Part shown: piece after piece, positions 17,136-25,621 of the stretch
How the letters are laid out: each line of letters opens with the position of its first letter
Numbering within the stretch: position 1 is the stretch's first letter
Source of the DNA: UKL13-3 sp943369665
GTDB taxonomy: Bacteria; Bacteroidota; Bacteroidia; UKL13-3
Length of the DNA: 64,000 bases
Reading direction: 5' to 3'
Assembly (NCBI GenBank): GCA_943369665.1
Contig: CALRNX020000007.1
Location: forward strand, 62,001-126,000
Position numbers and translations under genes: made by a program
The notes under the pieces: model-generated
Told to the model about the DNA's origin: nothing
The model's database searches: none
The model's input: only the letters and a program-made list of their open reading frames with translations

Positions 17136-17347
17136 GTGGTGATTTTGTTGTACAATGCATCCTTTTGAACCAATGAAACACTAGCGCATATTCCTTTTAG
17201 TGTCGCGGGTTCTGGTGTTCCATTTGGTGCTTTTTGGTGATTGTGGTGTTTCATTCCTTTGTTTGTTTTTTGCTTACAATGCATGCTCCTGAACCAATGG
17301 AACACCAGCCTGTTTGCTTTGTGTTTACGGGGACTTTGGTGTTCCAT
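17132..17347 (-). CDS. Small basic ORF overlying a repeated inverted-repeat site (element 1)
   Basis: A 71-aa frame rich in H, K and Q (HKANRLVFHWFRSMHC) between the ATPase and the recombinase, with its stop overlapping the recombinase start. The same frame survives in element 2 (76 aa, 55518-55748), with the same overlap, which argues for translation. The DNA, however, also contains two direct repeats with internal inverted repeats, so conservation could come from a DNA site. Protein status uncertain. Confidence 0.4.
   Translation of the reverse strand: MEHQSPRKHKANRLVFHWFRSMHCKQKTNKGMKHHNHQKAPNGTPEPATLKGICASVSLVQKDALYNKITT
17153..17347. repeat. Paired direct repeats with ATGGAACACCA / TGGTGTTCCAT inverted arms (element 1)
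   Basis: Two units of about 72 bp, each running from ACAATGCAT..TGAACCAATG to TGGTGTTCCAT. The rightmost unit has perfect 11-bp inverted arms about 35 bases apart. The leftmost is imperfect (ATGAAACACTA). The same pair occurs at 55539-55750. Likely a recombinase or replication-protein binding site. Confidence 0.65.
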
Positions 17348-17353
17348 ACCTTA

Positions 17354-19168
17354 TTAACCAGCTTGCTTCAATAGGGATAATTGCTGTCCTAACTCTTCCT
17401 TTACCTTGTCACGGATTTTCATCATATCGTCCCAGTAGACAATCTTGTACTTGAAGCCCCGGTTGGCATATCCTCCCGTGCGCTGCACGTATTCCAATAA
17501 CTCCAAATCCTCCATGTAGCGGAAGCATTGGGTTTTGCTAATATTCAGGGCCAGCCTGACCTCGCGTTGGGTAAACTGGTACTCCGCGTTTTTGCTTTGC
17601 GCCAAGCCCTTAATAAAGCCCTTCATCCGGTCGAAAAATTGCCTCAACGAGGAGTCCAAATCGTCCACCTTCAGCATAATAGCATCGAACAGGATATCGC
17701 AGGCCATTTGCAAGTCTTCTGGCTGCGCTATAAGTCGGCCTTGCTCATCCTTTTGCCGTTGGTGTTGGTGCAGGATGGTTACCTGCTTTACAAAGGCTTG
17801 GTAGTGGCTATTAAGCCTGCGGAGCATCTTGGCTTCCATTGGAAGTTTTACCTTATCAGCATATTGGTTTACCACTTCGTAAGGCTTGATGCAGCGCATA
17901 CAGTTTTGCAGGAACGATTTAGCCTGTTGCTCGTCCCTGCTGTCAATTATCCCTGCCAGCTTTTTGTTCTGGTAGTCAATAATCCGGCAGGTTTGTTCTT
18001 CGCTTTCATCCACCCCAAGGATAACTGAGCGGCTCATGTTATCATAGTAAATGTCAGCCTTGGTTGTTGCCAGTAAGGAGGCAAAGTGGCTGCGCACCGT
18101 CTTAACCGCTGAGACAAGGTTACCGTACCTGTCCTTATAGGTTGTAGAGGAAGATACGGTTCCTGCGCTTTGCAATTCCCTGAATGCATATTGTGCTTCC
18201 TCATCCAATCCGTCATAATCCTGAATCAGTATCAGTTTGTCGACCAGTTCATCTTTACCATAATGGTAAAAGGATTTACTGGTAACCCTTGTCATGGAAA
18301 GCACATCCTCCGGTGGCAAGCATTGCCCGATAATATTAATCAGGTGGCTTTTACCACTACCGGATGAACCTTGTACCAGAGCATGAAGCGGGTAACCCAT
18401 TTTATAGGTTGAGGCAATTATGAACAGCAGTTTGCGGGTGTTCTCTTCACCAACCACACCTGCCTTTTCAATCAGCTTGTCAATTTGCTCCACCAAATCA
18501 GGTCTGCGCAAAAAGTCCATACATGCCTTCTGGTTTTCCGGGGTCAGCAACGCATGGTTTCTTTTGCTTTGGTGGTTAGGTTTGGATTGCTCGGCCTGAC
18601 GGTCTCGGTATGCTTCAAGTTGGTCTGTCAGCATCAGGAGTTCTGCTTCCACCAATTCTGGGTTCTGGTCAAAACTTTGTGCAAGATGAATAGCCAAGGT
18701 TCTTACAATCTCTCTTTCATAAAGGTCAACCTTTGTCCGTTCCCTCCGCATAGAAGAATTATCCTCCACCATCATCGTTACACGCATGCTTCCCATATCC
18801 TGAGACAAAGCACCTAGGATGTAGTAGTTGTTGTTTAGGGTGGCAAACAGCAGCTTGTTTTCATGGATAACCTCTAGCTTAGGTTGGTTATCATTTACGC
18901 CTCCTTTCTGCTGTGGAATTGGTTCCGGTAATTCCAATGCTAACTCAGGTTCGGGCTTCTGCAAAACCTCATGCAACGGCACTGGTAAGGGTGCGTTCTC
19001 CACCTCGGTTACTTCTTCCCAGTCTGACGCTTGTTGCATCAGACTTTGGACTCCGGCTCTTCCTTCCCTGATAAAGACATCGTTCAGCGTTTCCTGCTCC
19101 GAAATGATGACACGCTTAATTGGGATGTGGTGAATAACATCACGCAGTTGTTTTACTGAATCTTTCAT
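17354..19168 (-). CDS. P-loop ATPase with C-terminal winged helix, helicase-like (element 1)
   Basis: A 604-aa protein with Walker A GSSGSGKS (residues 267-274) and Walker B LILIQDYDGLDE (312-323), preceded by a 240-residue N-terminal part and followed by a C-terminal winged-helix segment (FTQREVRLALNISKTQCFRY, about 540-570). The layout resembles plasmid or phage replicative ATPases fused to a DNA-binding domain. It follows the TOPRIM-like gene by 5 bases and precedes the recombinases, in one operon. The paralogue at 55755-57572 is closely similar, so this is core machinery of the element. A role in replication or in strand handling during transposition is inferred. Confidence 0.7.
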   Translation of the reverse strand: MKDSVKQLRDVIHHIPIKRVIISEQETLNDVFIREGRAGVQSLMQQASDWEEVTEVENAPLPVPLHEVLQKPEPELALELPEPIPQQKGGVNDNQPKLEVIHENKLLFATLNNNYYILGALSQDMGSMRVTMMVEDNSSMRRERTKVDLYEREIVRTLAIHLAQSFDQNPELVEAELLMLTDQLEAYRDRQAEQSKPNHQSKRNHALLTPENQKACMDFLRRPDLVEQIDKLIEKAGVVGEENTRKLLFIIASTYKMGYPLHALVQGSSGSGKSHLINIIGQCLPPEDVLSMTRVTSKSFYHYGKDELVDKLILIQDYDGLDEEAQYAFRELQSAGTVSSSTTYKDRYGNLVSAVKTVRSHFASLLATTKADIYYDNMSRSVILGVDESEEQTCRIIDYQNKKLAGIIDSRDEQQAKSFLQNCMRCIKPYEVVNQYADKVKLPMEAKMLRRLNSHYQAFVKQVTILHQHQRQKDEQGRLIAQPEDLQMACDILFDAIMLKVDDLDSSLRQFFDRMKGFIKGLAQSKNAEYQFTQREVRLALNISKTQCFRYMEDLELLEYVQRTGGYANRGFKYKIVYWDDMMKIRDKVKEELGQQLSLLKQAG

Positions 19169-19173
19169 ACGAT

Positions 19174-19758
19174 TTACTTTTTGCTATTAGGCTGCTCCAC
19201 CCAGATTACCTCTTCCAGTTGGGTGAGGCGTTTTAGAACCTCTTCATGTTGTGGCATAATCTCTCCATCAAACAAGGCCATTACCGCTTCTTTGTTATCC
19301 AGCACCTTCGCTTCCAAAATGGTGGCTGCGCCAATAATGCTATTGACGATGTAGAGTTTCCTTATCCCTTCGTGTGGGTAGGCCGGATAAATACCCTTCG
19401 AATTCAGGTAGGCTGTTTTATTGTTTTTAATTCGGATGGCATAGAAGTTTACCACATCACCATGCTCATCCTTTAGCGGGAACATCACGCTGTAGTTTCC
19501 AAAAGAGGTGTAAGGAACCTGACCGTTATTGGTCGGTACATCACTTTGGGTCAGAAAACCGACCGACTCCAAAGCCTCTTTAAATTCCTGTGGCTTGCGG
19601 TGGTGCATCTGACCGGAGTTAAAAACCGCTCCGCTGCTCTCCAGCGTCAGATTTCTTTCCTTTAACCAGTTGCGTGGTACATCCGCTTTTGCGTTGCGAA
19701 TACCATTTGCCAATGATTTATGAATCATGGCGAGGATTTCTTTTTTACTGTTTTCCAT
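19174..19758 (-). CDS. Truncated DnaG/TOPRIM-like protein (element 1)
   Basis: A 194-aa protein; the start at 19758 (MENSKKEILAM) is chosen by homology with the paralogue, not the longer frame. Residues 85-110 (YSVMFPLKDEHGDVVNFYAI) resemble the part of DnaG before TOPRIM, and ILEAKVLDNKEAVMALFDGE resembles the TOPRIM EG..D motif. The protein ends where the metal-binding DxD motif should be, so catalysis is doubtful. It is probably a primase-derived accessory factor for the adjacent ATPase. The resemblance to DnaG is by eye. Confidence 0.5.
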   Translation of the reverse strand: MENSKKEILAMIHKSLANGIRNAKADVPRNWLKERNLTLESSGAVFNSGQMHHRKPQEFKEALESVGFLTQSDVPTNNGQVPYTSFGNYSVMFPLKDEHGDVVNFYAIRIKNNKTAYLNSKGIYPAYPHEGIRKLYIVNSIIGAATILEAKVLDNKEAVMALFDGEIMPQHEEVLKRLTQLEEVIWVEQPNSKK

Positions 19759-19789
19759 ATTCTGATTTTTAGTTGTACCCTCCACTTTG

Positions 19790-20210
19790 CTACCTGACCG
19801 AAACCCAAGCCAGCAAAGGGATAAAGGCACATCTAACATAAACACACACCTGCCCGAAGTCAAGCAATCAAACGACACTAATAGCCTAATTTTTAGGGGT
19901 ATAAATAGCTTTTGCGACTTGCATCTGTGAAAGATTAAGTGCATGTGGCCATCCCGTTTTAGCTGTCATCAAACAGCATTGGCGCATAAACTGAAAAGAA
20001 AAAATTCAACAACATTCCGGCTGCTAAATTCAGGGCCGAGGTTGAGATGGGTATCAGAATTGTAGGTGATCATAGGTTCGGTGATGCGAATTATCACCAA
20101 CAGTCACGAAATGACTTGAAATGATAATTGAAGTGTGATTCTACAATCGATGACATGCGATGATATTCAATCACATTCTATTGCATCTTTTTACAAGCAA
20201 TTATGTTCTT
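19790..20210. other. Conserved noncoding region upstream of the TOPRIM-like gene (element 1)
   Basis: This stretch matches 58300-58690 in element 2 in several long blocks: GGCACATCTAACATAAACAC, CTAATAGCCTAATTTTTAGG, CTTTTGCGACTTGCATCTG, CAACAACATTCCGGCTGCTA. No open frame is shared, so the constraint is on DNA or RNA: a promoter/leader, an origin or an attachment site. The remaining bases up to 20386 show no gene. Confidence 0.65.
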
Positions 20211-20386
20211 ACTCTGTTAGACTTTAAGACAGAATTTGCAAGTAAAAATTATTACCCATTTACATTATTAATCGGATAGTATGAAAAAATAATGCCCGAG
20301 TACATATCGAATCTGTTGCACTTTAGTTAGCTAATACTATCAGCTTGCAGAGGGTTGTAAATGTGCTTGCACCTATGTATAGAAAA

Positions 20387-21673
20387 TCAAAACGGATTTT
20401 CATCTGCTCTTTTACTTTCATATTCTGAGATTAATTTTTTAAATATCTCACCACCGTTATTGAAATACTTTTCAAAAAAAGTTTTTGTTCCTGTGGGCAA
20501 AAATTCTAATGATTCAGCATTTATTTTCTTAATATTGAATTCGGGCAATTCAGAGTAAAAAGAATTTTTCTGAATGTCCTCAATATAATTTGCGAGATTT
20601 TTGTCCGAGATGCCATCAGGATATTGTATTCTTAAAAAATCGTCTTTTGTTAAGAGTTGATTTCCTTTATCCGTCTCGGTTTTTAATTGTTCAGGTCCAA
20701 ATATTGGATTAACAATGATTAATTTTTTAGATGTTCCTTTTACCGCATCAATTAAGAGATTGTTTATGTATGGGTCAAAAAAGCTATAACCAATTACAAA
20801 GATGTAACTCTTATCCTTTAACTTGCTTCTAAAATGTTGTATCAATGTGAAAAATGGCTCAACAGAAAATGTCTTTGTTCCCTGACCAAATATTAAGTAA
20901 GGTGAATGCTCATCTTCAATATGCCCTTTTTCTTGTTCGTCTAATTTTTCTTCCTCTTTAAACTCCCCGCTGTCAAGCCTTACCCAATCTAAAGAACCGT
21001 GAAGTTTGTAAAGGTTAATTCTTCCAAAGTCATTTGGTATTTCTTCTTCTTCAAATCCCCTCCACTCTCCGCTTACAAATCCTCTCCAAGGTTTATTATG
21101 ATTTTCCGTAAAATAATTTTCAAGCACCATATCATTATTCAACGAAAAAATGTCTAATCTAAATGACTCATTGGGATAATGCTGTAGAAAGTCTTTAAGT
21201 GGCAATAAAAATGTATAGTTGTTTGGTGTTAACCATTCCCGTAATAGTTTTGATTTAATTTTTCTATCTAATGACCCAAAGAGAGAATCACCATACTTTT
21301 CTGATTCAGAAAGAGAATCAAACTCCGATTCTAAAAGAACAAGTTTGTCTGCCCAGTTTCCTGTAATAGGGTAAGGTAAAAAGTTTTCTCTGTTTTTAAC
21401 ACGTCTAATCAACAAGGCAAGTTCTTCAATATTAGGTATGAATTTGAAGTTCTCTGCTGTTTCAAGTGTTCTCCATTCACTATGATACTCAAGACAAGAA
21501 AGTAGAAACTTTAAAGCTTCCTTTTCAGGCTTGTTAAAAGTGTCATCATCTTTACTGCTAATTTTTCTTTTAAGGTCTTCTAACATACCCGAGGACAACT
21601 TGCAGCCTGAATTATATGATGCACCAGCACCAAAGAAGAAAAGACTTTTATTTATTGCATCAGTTATGTTCAT
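20387..21673 (-). CDS. SIR2-family NADase-like effector associated with Argonaute
   Basis: A 428-aa protein with the nucleotide-binding start LFFFGAGAS (residues 11-19), SLNND (177-181, matching the TTNYD site), the catalytic-type histidine in YKLHGSLDW (H225) and FVIGYSFFDPYINN near residue 300, followed by a 100-residue C-terminal part. In defence systems such SIR2 proteins deplete NAD+ on infection. It starts 3 bases after the Argonaute gene and is the last gene of a five-gene operon. The arrangement matches SIR2-Argonaute abortive-infection systems. Active residues appear intact; activity is inferred. Confidence 0.85.
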   Translation of the reverse strand: MNITDAINKSLFFFGAGASYNSGCKLSSGMLEDLKRKISSKDDDTFNKPEKEALKFLLSCLEYHSEWRTLETAENFKFIPNIEELALLIRRVKNRENFLPYPITGNWADKLVLLESEFDSLSESEKYGDSLFGSLDRKIKSKLLREWLTPNNYTFLLPLKDFLQHYPNESFRLDIFSLNNDMVLENYFTENHNKPWRGFVSGEWRGFEEEEIPNDFGRINLYKLHGSLDWVRLDSGEFKEEEKLDEQEKGHIEDEHSPYLIFGQGTKTFSVEPFFTLIQHFRSKLKDKSYIFVIGYSFFDPYINNLLIDAVKGTSKKLIIVNPIFGPEQLKTETDKGNQLLTKDDFLRIQYPDGISDKNLANYIEDIQKNSFYSELPEFNIKKINAESLEFLPTGTKTFFEKYFNNGGEIFKKLISEYESKRADENPF

Positions 21674-21676
21674 AGC

Positions 21677-23695
21677 TTACAAAAACCACGGTGTATTATT
21701 AACCGTATCATTATTTGGTAATTCACCGTTATAATTAGCTGTAAATTCTGCAATTAATTTTGAATATATCGTAGTAGCTGGTTGACTTCTTTGCTTTAAT
21801 CCTTTCCAATAGAGCCTTGAAAATTCATATACTTGACTAATCAAGTCTCGGTGAGAGAAGCCACCAGTATCAGCAAAATGAATTGCTATTTTTATGGGTA
21901 ATTCTTCTGTTACACTTCGTAAAGGGTTCTTTTGATAACGTGTGTTATTAAAAAGTAGATATTCTGTTTTACTTACCCTTACATATGTTCCACTTTCAGG
22001 CATTCCCATAGAAAAATCTTTATCAAAGCAAATGTCCATTTGAGATTTACTGTCGTTGATTTCAACGATTGCAAATGGAATATTTAACCTTAATTCCTTT
22101 TGAATTAAATCTTCAATAGATTTTTGCTCCTTTCCGCTTTGAGGTTTGTAGTAATGAATTACCAATCTTTCAGGTAGCGATTCCTTTTGACTTATGTATT
22201 GTTCTATTGCAGATTTTAAATTTCCTATAAGTGCTGTTTCGGAATTTGTTTCAGGGAATCCGAATGTTTTACCAAGTTGCCCATCGTTTGAGAAAAATAC
22301 TGCACTACCAATAAACTGATGTTCGCCTATAGTCTTTTGATTAAACCCAATTACCAATTCGTCTGTCCTTTTTGTTTTTAAACGCCACGGAACACCGCCA
22401 AGTTTTGCTAAAATTCCTATTGAAATGTTCGGCAGGAAGTAATGAAAACTGCCTGAATGGATATTCTTATCCTGAATAAATTGAGTGGGAATACCCTTTT
22501 CTAAGAACTTTCGTTTTACTGTGTAATAAGCTGGGTCTTCATTTTCATCAAGTTCCTCTTTTTCTTGACTGCTATTTGGATTAATTATGATTGCAAATAA
22601 ATCGCTATAATATTCATTGTTTAAATTTTCGGACATGAAATTATCAATCTTATTTTTCAAATCTTCTGTGCCGTTATATTGCAATTTTATATCCGATAAT
22701 CTAATCGGTATGCCAACATAACTCCATAAACCCGGGTAATGCTTTAGACCATTTTTTAAATAAAGGTAAAGCTGGTTAGCATCTCTACTGTTTTCATAAA
22801 CAAAAATGAATTTCACATCAGTAGCTTTGGGGGAAGGCTTATAAATGCCGTAGTCTCTCATTCCAGTAACCGCATTTATATCTGTCTTTTCTTTTCCAAA
22901 GAGCATAAGGTTTTCATTGATGTTTACCTTATTTAAATCTATTAGGTCAACATTTTTTAAGCCTCCTGCCTCAATTTTAAAATCCTCTTTTTCAATCGAT
23001 AGTAGATGATTGTTGTAAAAATTTACCAACTGATCGAATAAGATCTTGTAGTTAAATTTTCTAGGCTCGTTGCTAATTCCTAATTCGTCTCGTTTTTGCT
23101 TATTGGCAACTATTCTGCAATTATTGACTTCCTCTTTTCCTCCAAGAGGTTTAATGAAATTGTCTTTTGTGTCTATGATTCTGATTTTATCAGTAGAATG
23201 AAATTGTTTTGTTTGATTACTTATTAGAGTTTTATCACTCCCAACATTAAAAGCAATTTCTTTTCTATTAGTTCTAACTAATAAATCATATCTTCTATAA
23301 ATACTCCACTCATTATTAAAATCATCGATTTTCTCATAAACACTTAGGTCATTGCCTTTGGGAAATGGTTCAACAAGAAAGTTTCTTGAATTGAAAAAGT
23401 TAATTAGCTGTTCTCTAACAAACTTGGCTTTGAAGTAATTGAAAGTATAGTTTTCAGCAGTGATTGTTATGAAGTGATTGAAAGTAGGTAAAGTGAAGCT
23501 GTAATAAATATAATCCTCATCTTTCAATTCTTCTAACCACTCTAAAAGCGTGTCGTCTTTGAGGAGATTTGTTAGCCGTTTCTTAAAATGTTTGAATTGC
23601 ATCCTGAAAACTAAATTGTCAACTTTTGACAAGTAAATATTCGGCTGCCTCTCTGACAAAATATAGTTTACTCTATTAATGATAAGATTTGTCAT
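21677..23695 (-). CDS. Prokaryotic Argonaute, catalytically degenerate, SIR2-linked
   Basis: A 672-aa Argonaute. Residues 1-290 form the N-terminal/linker part, with little room for a full PAZ; MID spans about 295-430 and PIWI 440-672. MID keeps a 5'-phosphate pocket set (YYTVK, Y390/K394; PTQF, Q405; ILAKLGG, K431). In PIWI the first catalytic Asp is Asn (VIGFNQ, N452) and the usual RDG is YYK (VIHYYKP, 515-517), so target slicing is unlikely. The expected role is guide-directed sensing of invader nucleic acid that activates the SIR2 partner. It starts 9 bases after Mod. It resembles long-B pAgo plus SIR2 (BPAS-like) systems; short-type affiliation is not excluded. Confidence 0.85.
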   Translation of the reverse strand: MTNLIINRVNYILSERQPNIYLSKVDNLVFRMQFKHFKKRLTNLLKDDTLLEWLEELKDEDYIYYSFTLPTFNHFITITAENYTFNYFKAKFVREQLINFFNSRNFLVEPFPKGNDLSVYEKIDDFNNEWSIYRRYDLLVRTNRKEIAFNVGSDKTLISNQTKQFHSTDKIRIIDTKDNFIKPLGGKEEVNNCRIVANKQKRDELGISNEPRKFNYKILFDQLVNFYNNHLLSIEKEDFKIEAGGLKNVDLIDLNKVNINENLMLFGKEKTDINAVTGMRDYGIYKPSPKATDVKFIFVYENSRDANQLYLYLKNGLKHYPGLWSYVGIPIRLSDIKLQYNGTEDLKNKIDNFMSENLNNEYYSDLFAIIINPNSSQEKEELDENEDPAYYTVKRKFLEKGIPTQFIQDKNIHSGSFHYFLPNISIGILAKLGGVPWRLKTKRTDELVIGFNQKTIGEHQFIGSAVFFSNDGQLGKTFGFPETNSETALIGNLKSAIEQYISQKESLPERLVIHYYKPQSGKEQKSIEDLIQKELRLNIPFAIVEINDSKSQMDICFDKDFSMGMPESGTYVRVSKTEYLLFNNTRYQKNPLRSVTEELPIKIAIHFADTGGFSHRDLISQVYEFSRLYWKGLKQRSQPATTIYSKLIAEFTANYNGELPNNDTVNNTPWFL

Positions 23696-23704
23696 ACTTA
23701 GCTT

Positions 23705-25621
23705 TTAAAACGCATTAAACATATCACCCAAATAATGTTTCAAGTTGTATTTCTTGGTTGTGTCTAGGGCACGTTCAAGGCAAATGAACTTTTGAGTGTT
23801 GTATTTCTTGAAATGCTCTACGGTTTCCATATCAATGGAAACATCTAAGCAAATCAGGGTTTCTTTTTCTCCGTCTGTGGCAAAGAAGATTTCATTTTTC
23901 TTGAACTCCTCTTGTTTGGTTAAAGTGTAATTGAGTGTAAAACCGTTTTTGATTAAAATTTCGGTTACTAATTCATCACGATTGAACGCAGTAATGAGTT
24001 GAGCCTCTTTATCTCGGATGTATTTTTTGAGCAACTCAACATTTTCCTCGATTGTTTTTTCAGGGTCGGGAGCAAACTCAACTCTTGGAAAGTTTGATTT
24101 TACGAGTTTAAAAACCTTAAAGCCCAAACCTTTTATTGCATCTTCCTTGTGTCCGTTGGTAAATAAATCGGGTTGCTCTTTTTTCTTTTCTTCGATGATG
24201 CGTTCAACTACTCGTTTGTTGCGCTCAATAGTTATGTCGCTAATTTTTTTGAAACCAGCTCTAAATGCTTCACTCTTATCGTCAATAGCTTCGGGTATTT
24301 GGACTAAAATGAATTTTCTGCCTGAAAGGTCGTCAATATTTTGCTCTAATACCGCTTGCCCAGTTGTTCCTGACCCTGCGAAAAAATCGAGAATTAAATC
24401 ACCATTATTTGATGAAATTTTTAAAATCTTTTGAATTAATCTTGTCGGCTTTGGATTATCAAATGGTGGGTTCTCAAATAAACTTTTAAGTTCTTTCCTT
24501 GCTTCATCTGTGTGTCCAACTTCATCATAAGACCAAACGGACAAAGGAACAATTCCCTGTTGAACTTCCTGTAAATACCTCTTTAATTGTGGAGCACCTT
24601 TCCCATCTTGTCCAAAGAAAACTCGTCCTTCTTCAATCCATTGTTTTACGGTATCTTCGTTCGAAATCCAACAACGCCCATGGGGTGGCAAATATTCTTT
24701 GCCAGTATTCGGATTTACAATAGTATAGTAATATGATTGGGAGAAGGTTTTTACCGATAAATTATCAGGTCGCCACAAACCTTTTCCGTCATTACTGTCA
24801 TATTTATATAGTGCATCTTGTTTTTCGGTTCGAGGTAATAAGTTTCGTTCAAATAATTCTGATTTACTGTAACATAAGATATGGTCGTGCATTTCTGCAA
24901 TGCCTTTGGCATCATTTGATGCTGCATACTTTTTATACCATATAATATTTGATATAAAGTTTTCTTCGCCAAAAACCTCATCACACAACTTTCTAAGGTT
25001 TCCAATTTCTGTGTCATCAATCGAAATGAAAATTACTCCATCTTCACGCAAAAGTTGCCTTGCAATGAGTAGACGGCTATACATCATATTCAGCCAATTG
25101 CTGTGGTAACGCCCATCTGTCTCGGTATTTGTATCAATCTTTAATCCTTCTTCGATAACTCCTGCATCTTCCCAATATGCTTTTTTGTCTTGAGAATAAT
25201 TGTCCGAATACACAAAGTCTTTACCTGTATTGTAAGGAGGGTCTATGTAAATGCACTTTATTTTTTCTCTGTATGCGGTGCTTAACAGTTTCAGCACTTC
25301 CAAATTTTCACCTTCAATAATCAGGTTATCTGTTTCGCTTGGAATTACACTTCTTTTTCCGTCAAAAATTAAAGTAGCATTGCTTGGTGAAAATGCTTTG
25401 CGTTTGGCTGCACTTTTTCCGAACCAACGAAACTCGTAGCGTTCCGTTTCGCTCACACTTTCGGGGTCAACTACTTTTTTCAGTTCATTGATGTTCAACT
25501 TCCCTTCGTTGGTAAAAAGGTCAGGAAACATTTTTTTCAAAGTTTCCAAACGCTCTTTGTTCCAGTCGTTGCTCAATGGCATATAATCGATAATGTTTTC
25601 CATTTCTTTTTGCTTATTCAA
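23705..25621 (-). CDS. mod: Type III restriction system DNA methyltransferase (Mod)
   Basis: A 638-aa beta-class adenine methyltransferase: DPPYNTGKDFVYSDNY near residue 128 precedes the SAM-binding ILDFFAGSGTTGQAVL near residue 410, the order expected for Mod of type III systems. The central part between the motifs should hold target recognition. It overlaps the end of res by 8 bases. Together with Res it would methylate and cut a short asymmetric site. The methylation site cannot be read from sequence. Confidence 0.92.
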   Translation of the reverse strand: MNKQKEMENIIDYMPLSNDWNKERLETLKKMFPDLFTNEGKLNINELKKVVDPESVSETERYEFRWFGKSAAKRKAFSPSNATLIFDGKRSVIPSETDNLIIEGENLEVLKLLSTAYREKIKCIYIDPPYNTGKDFVYSDNYSQDKKAYWEDAGVIEEGLKIDTNTETDGRYHSNWLNMMYSRLLIARQLLREDGVIFISIDDTEIGNLRKLCDEVFGEENFISNIIWYKKYAASNDAKGIAEMHDHILCYSKSELFERNLLPRTEKQDALYKYDSNDGKGLWRPDNLSVKTFSQSYYYTIVNPNTGKEYLPPHGRCWISNEDTVKQWIEEGRVFFGQDGKGAPQLKRYLQEVQQGIVPLSVWSYDEVGHTDEARKELKSLFENPPFDNPKPTRLIQKILKISSNNGDLILDFFAGSGTTGQAVLEQNIDDLSGRKFILVQIPEAIDDKSEAFRAGFKKISDITIERNKRVVERIIEEKKKEQPDLFTNGHKEDAIKGLGFKVFKLVKSNFPRVEFAPDPEKTIEENVELLKKYIRDKEAQLITAFNRDELVTEILIKNGFTLNYTLTKQEEFKKNEIFFATDGEKETLICLDVSIDMETVEHFKKYNTQKFICLERALDTTKKYNLKHYLGDMFNAF

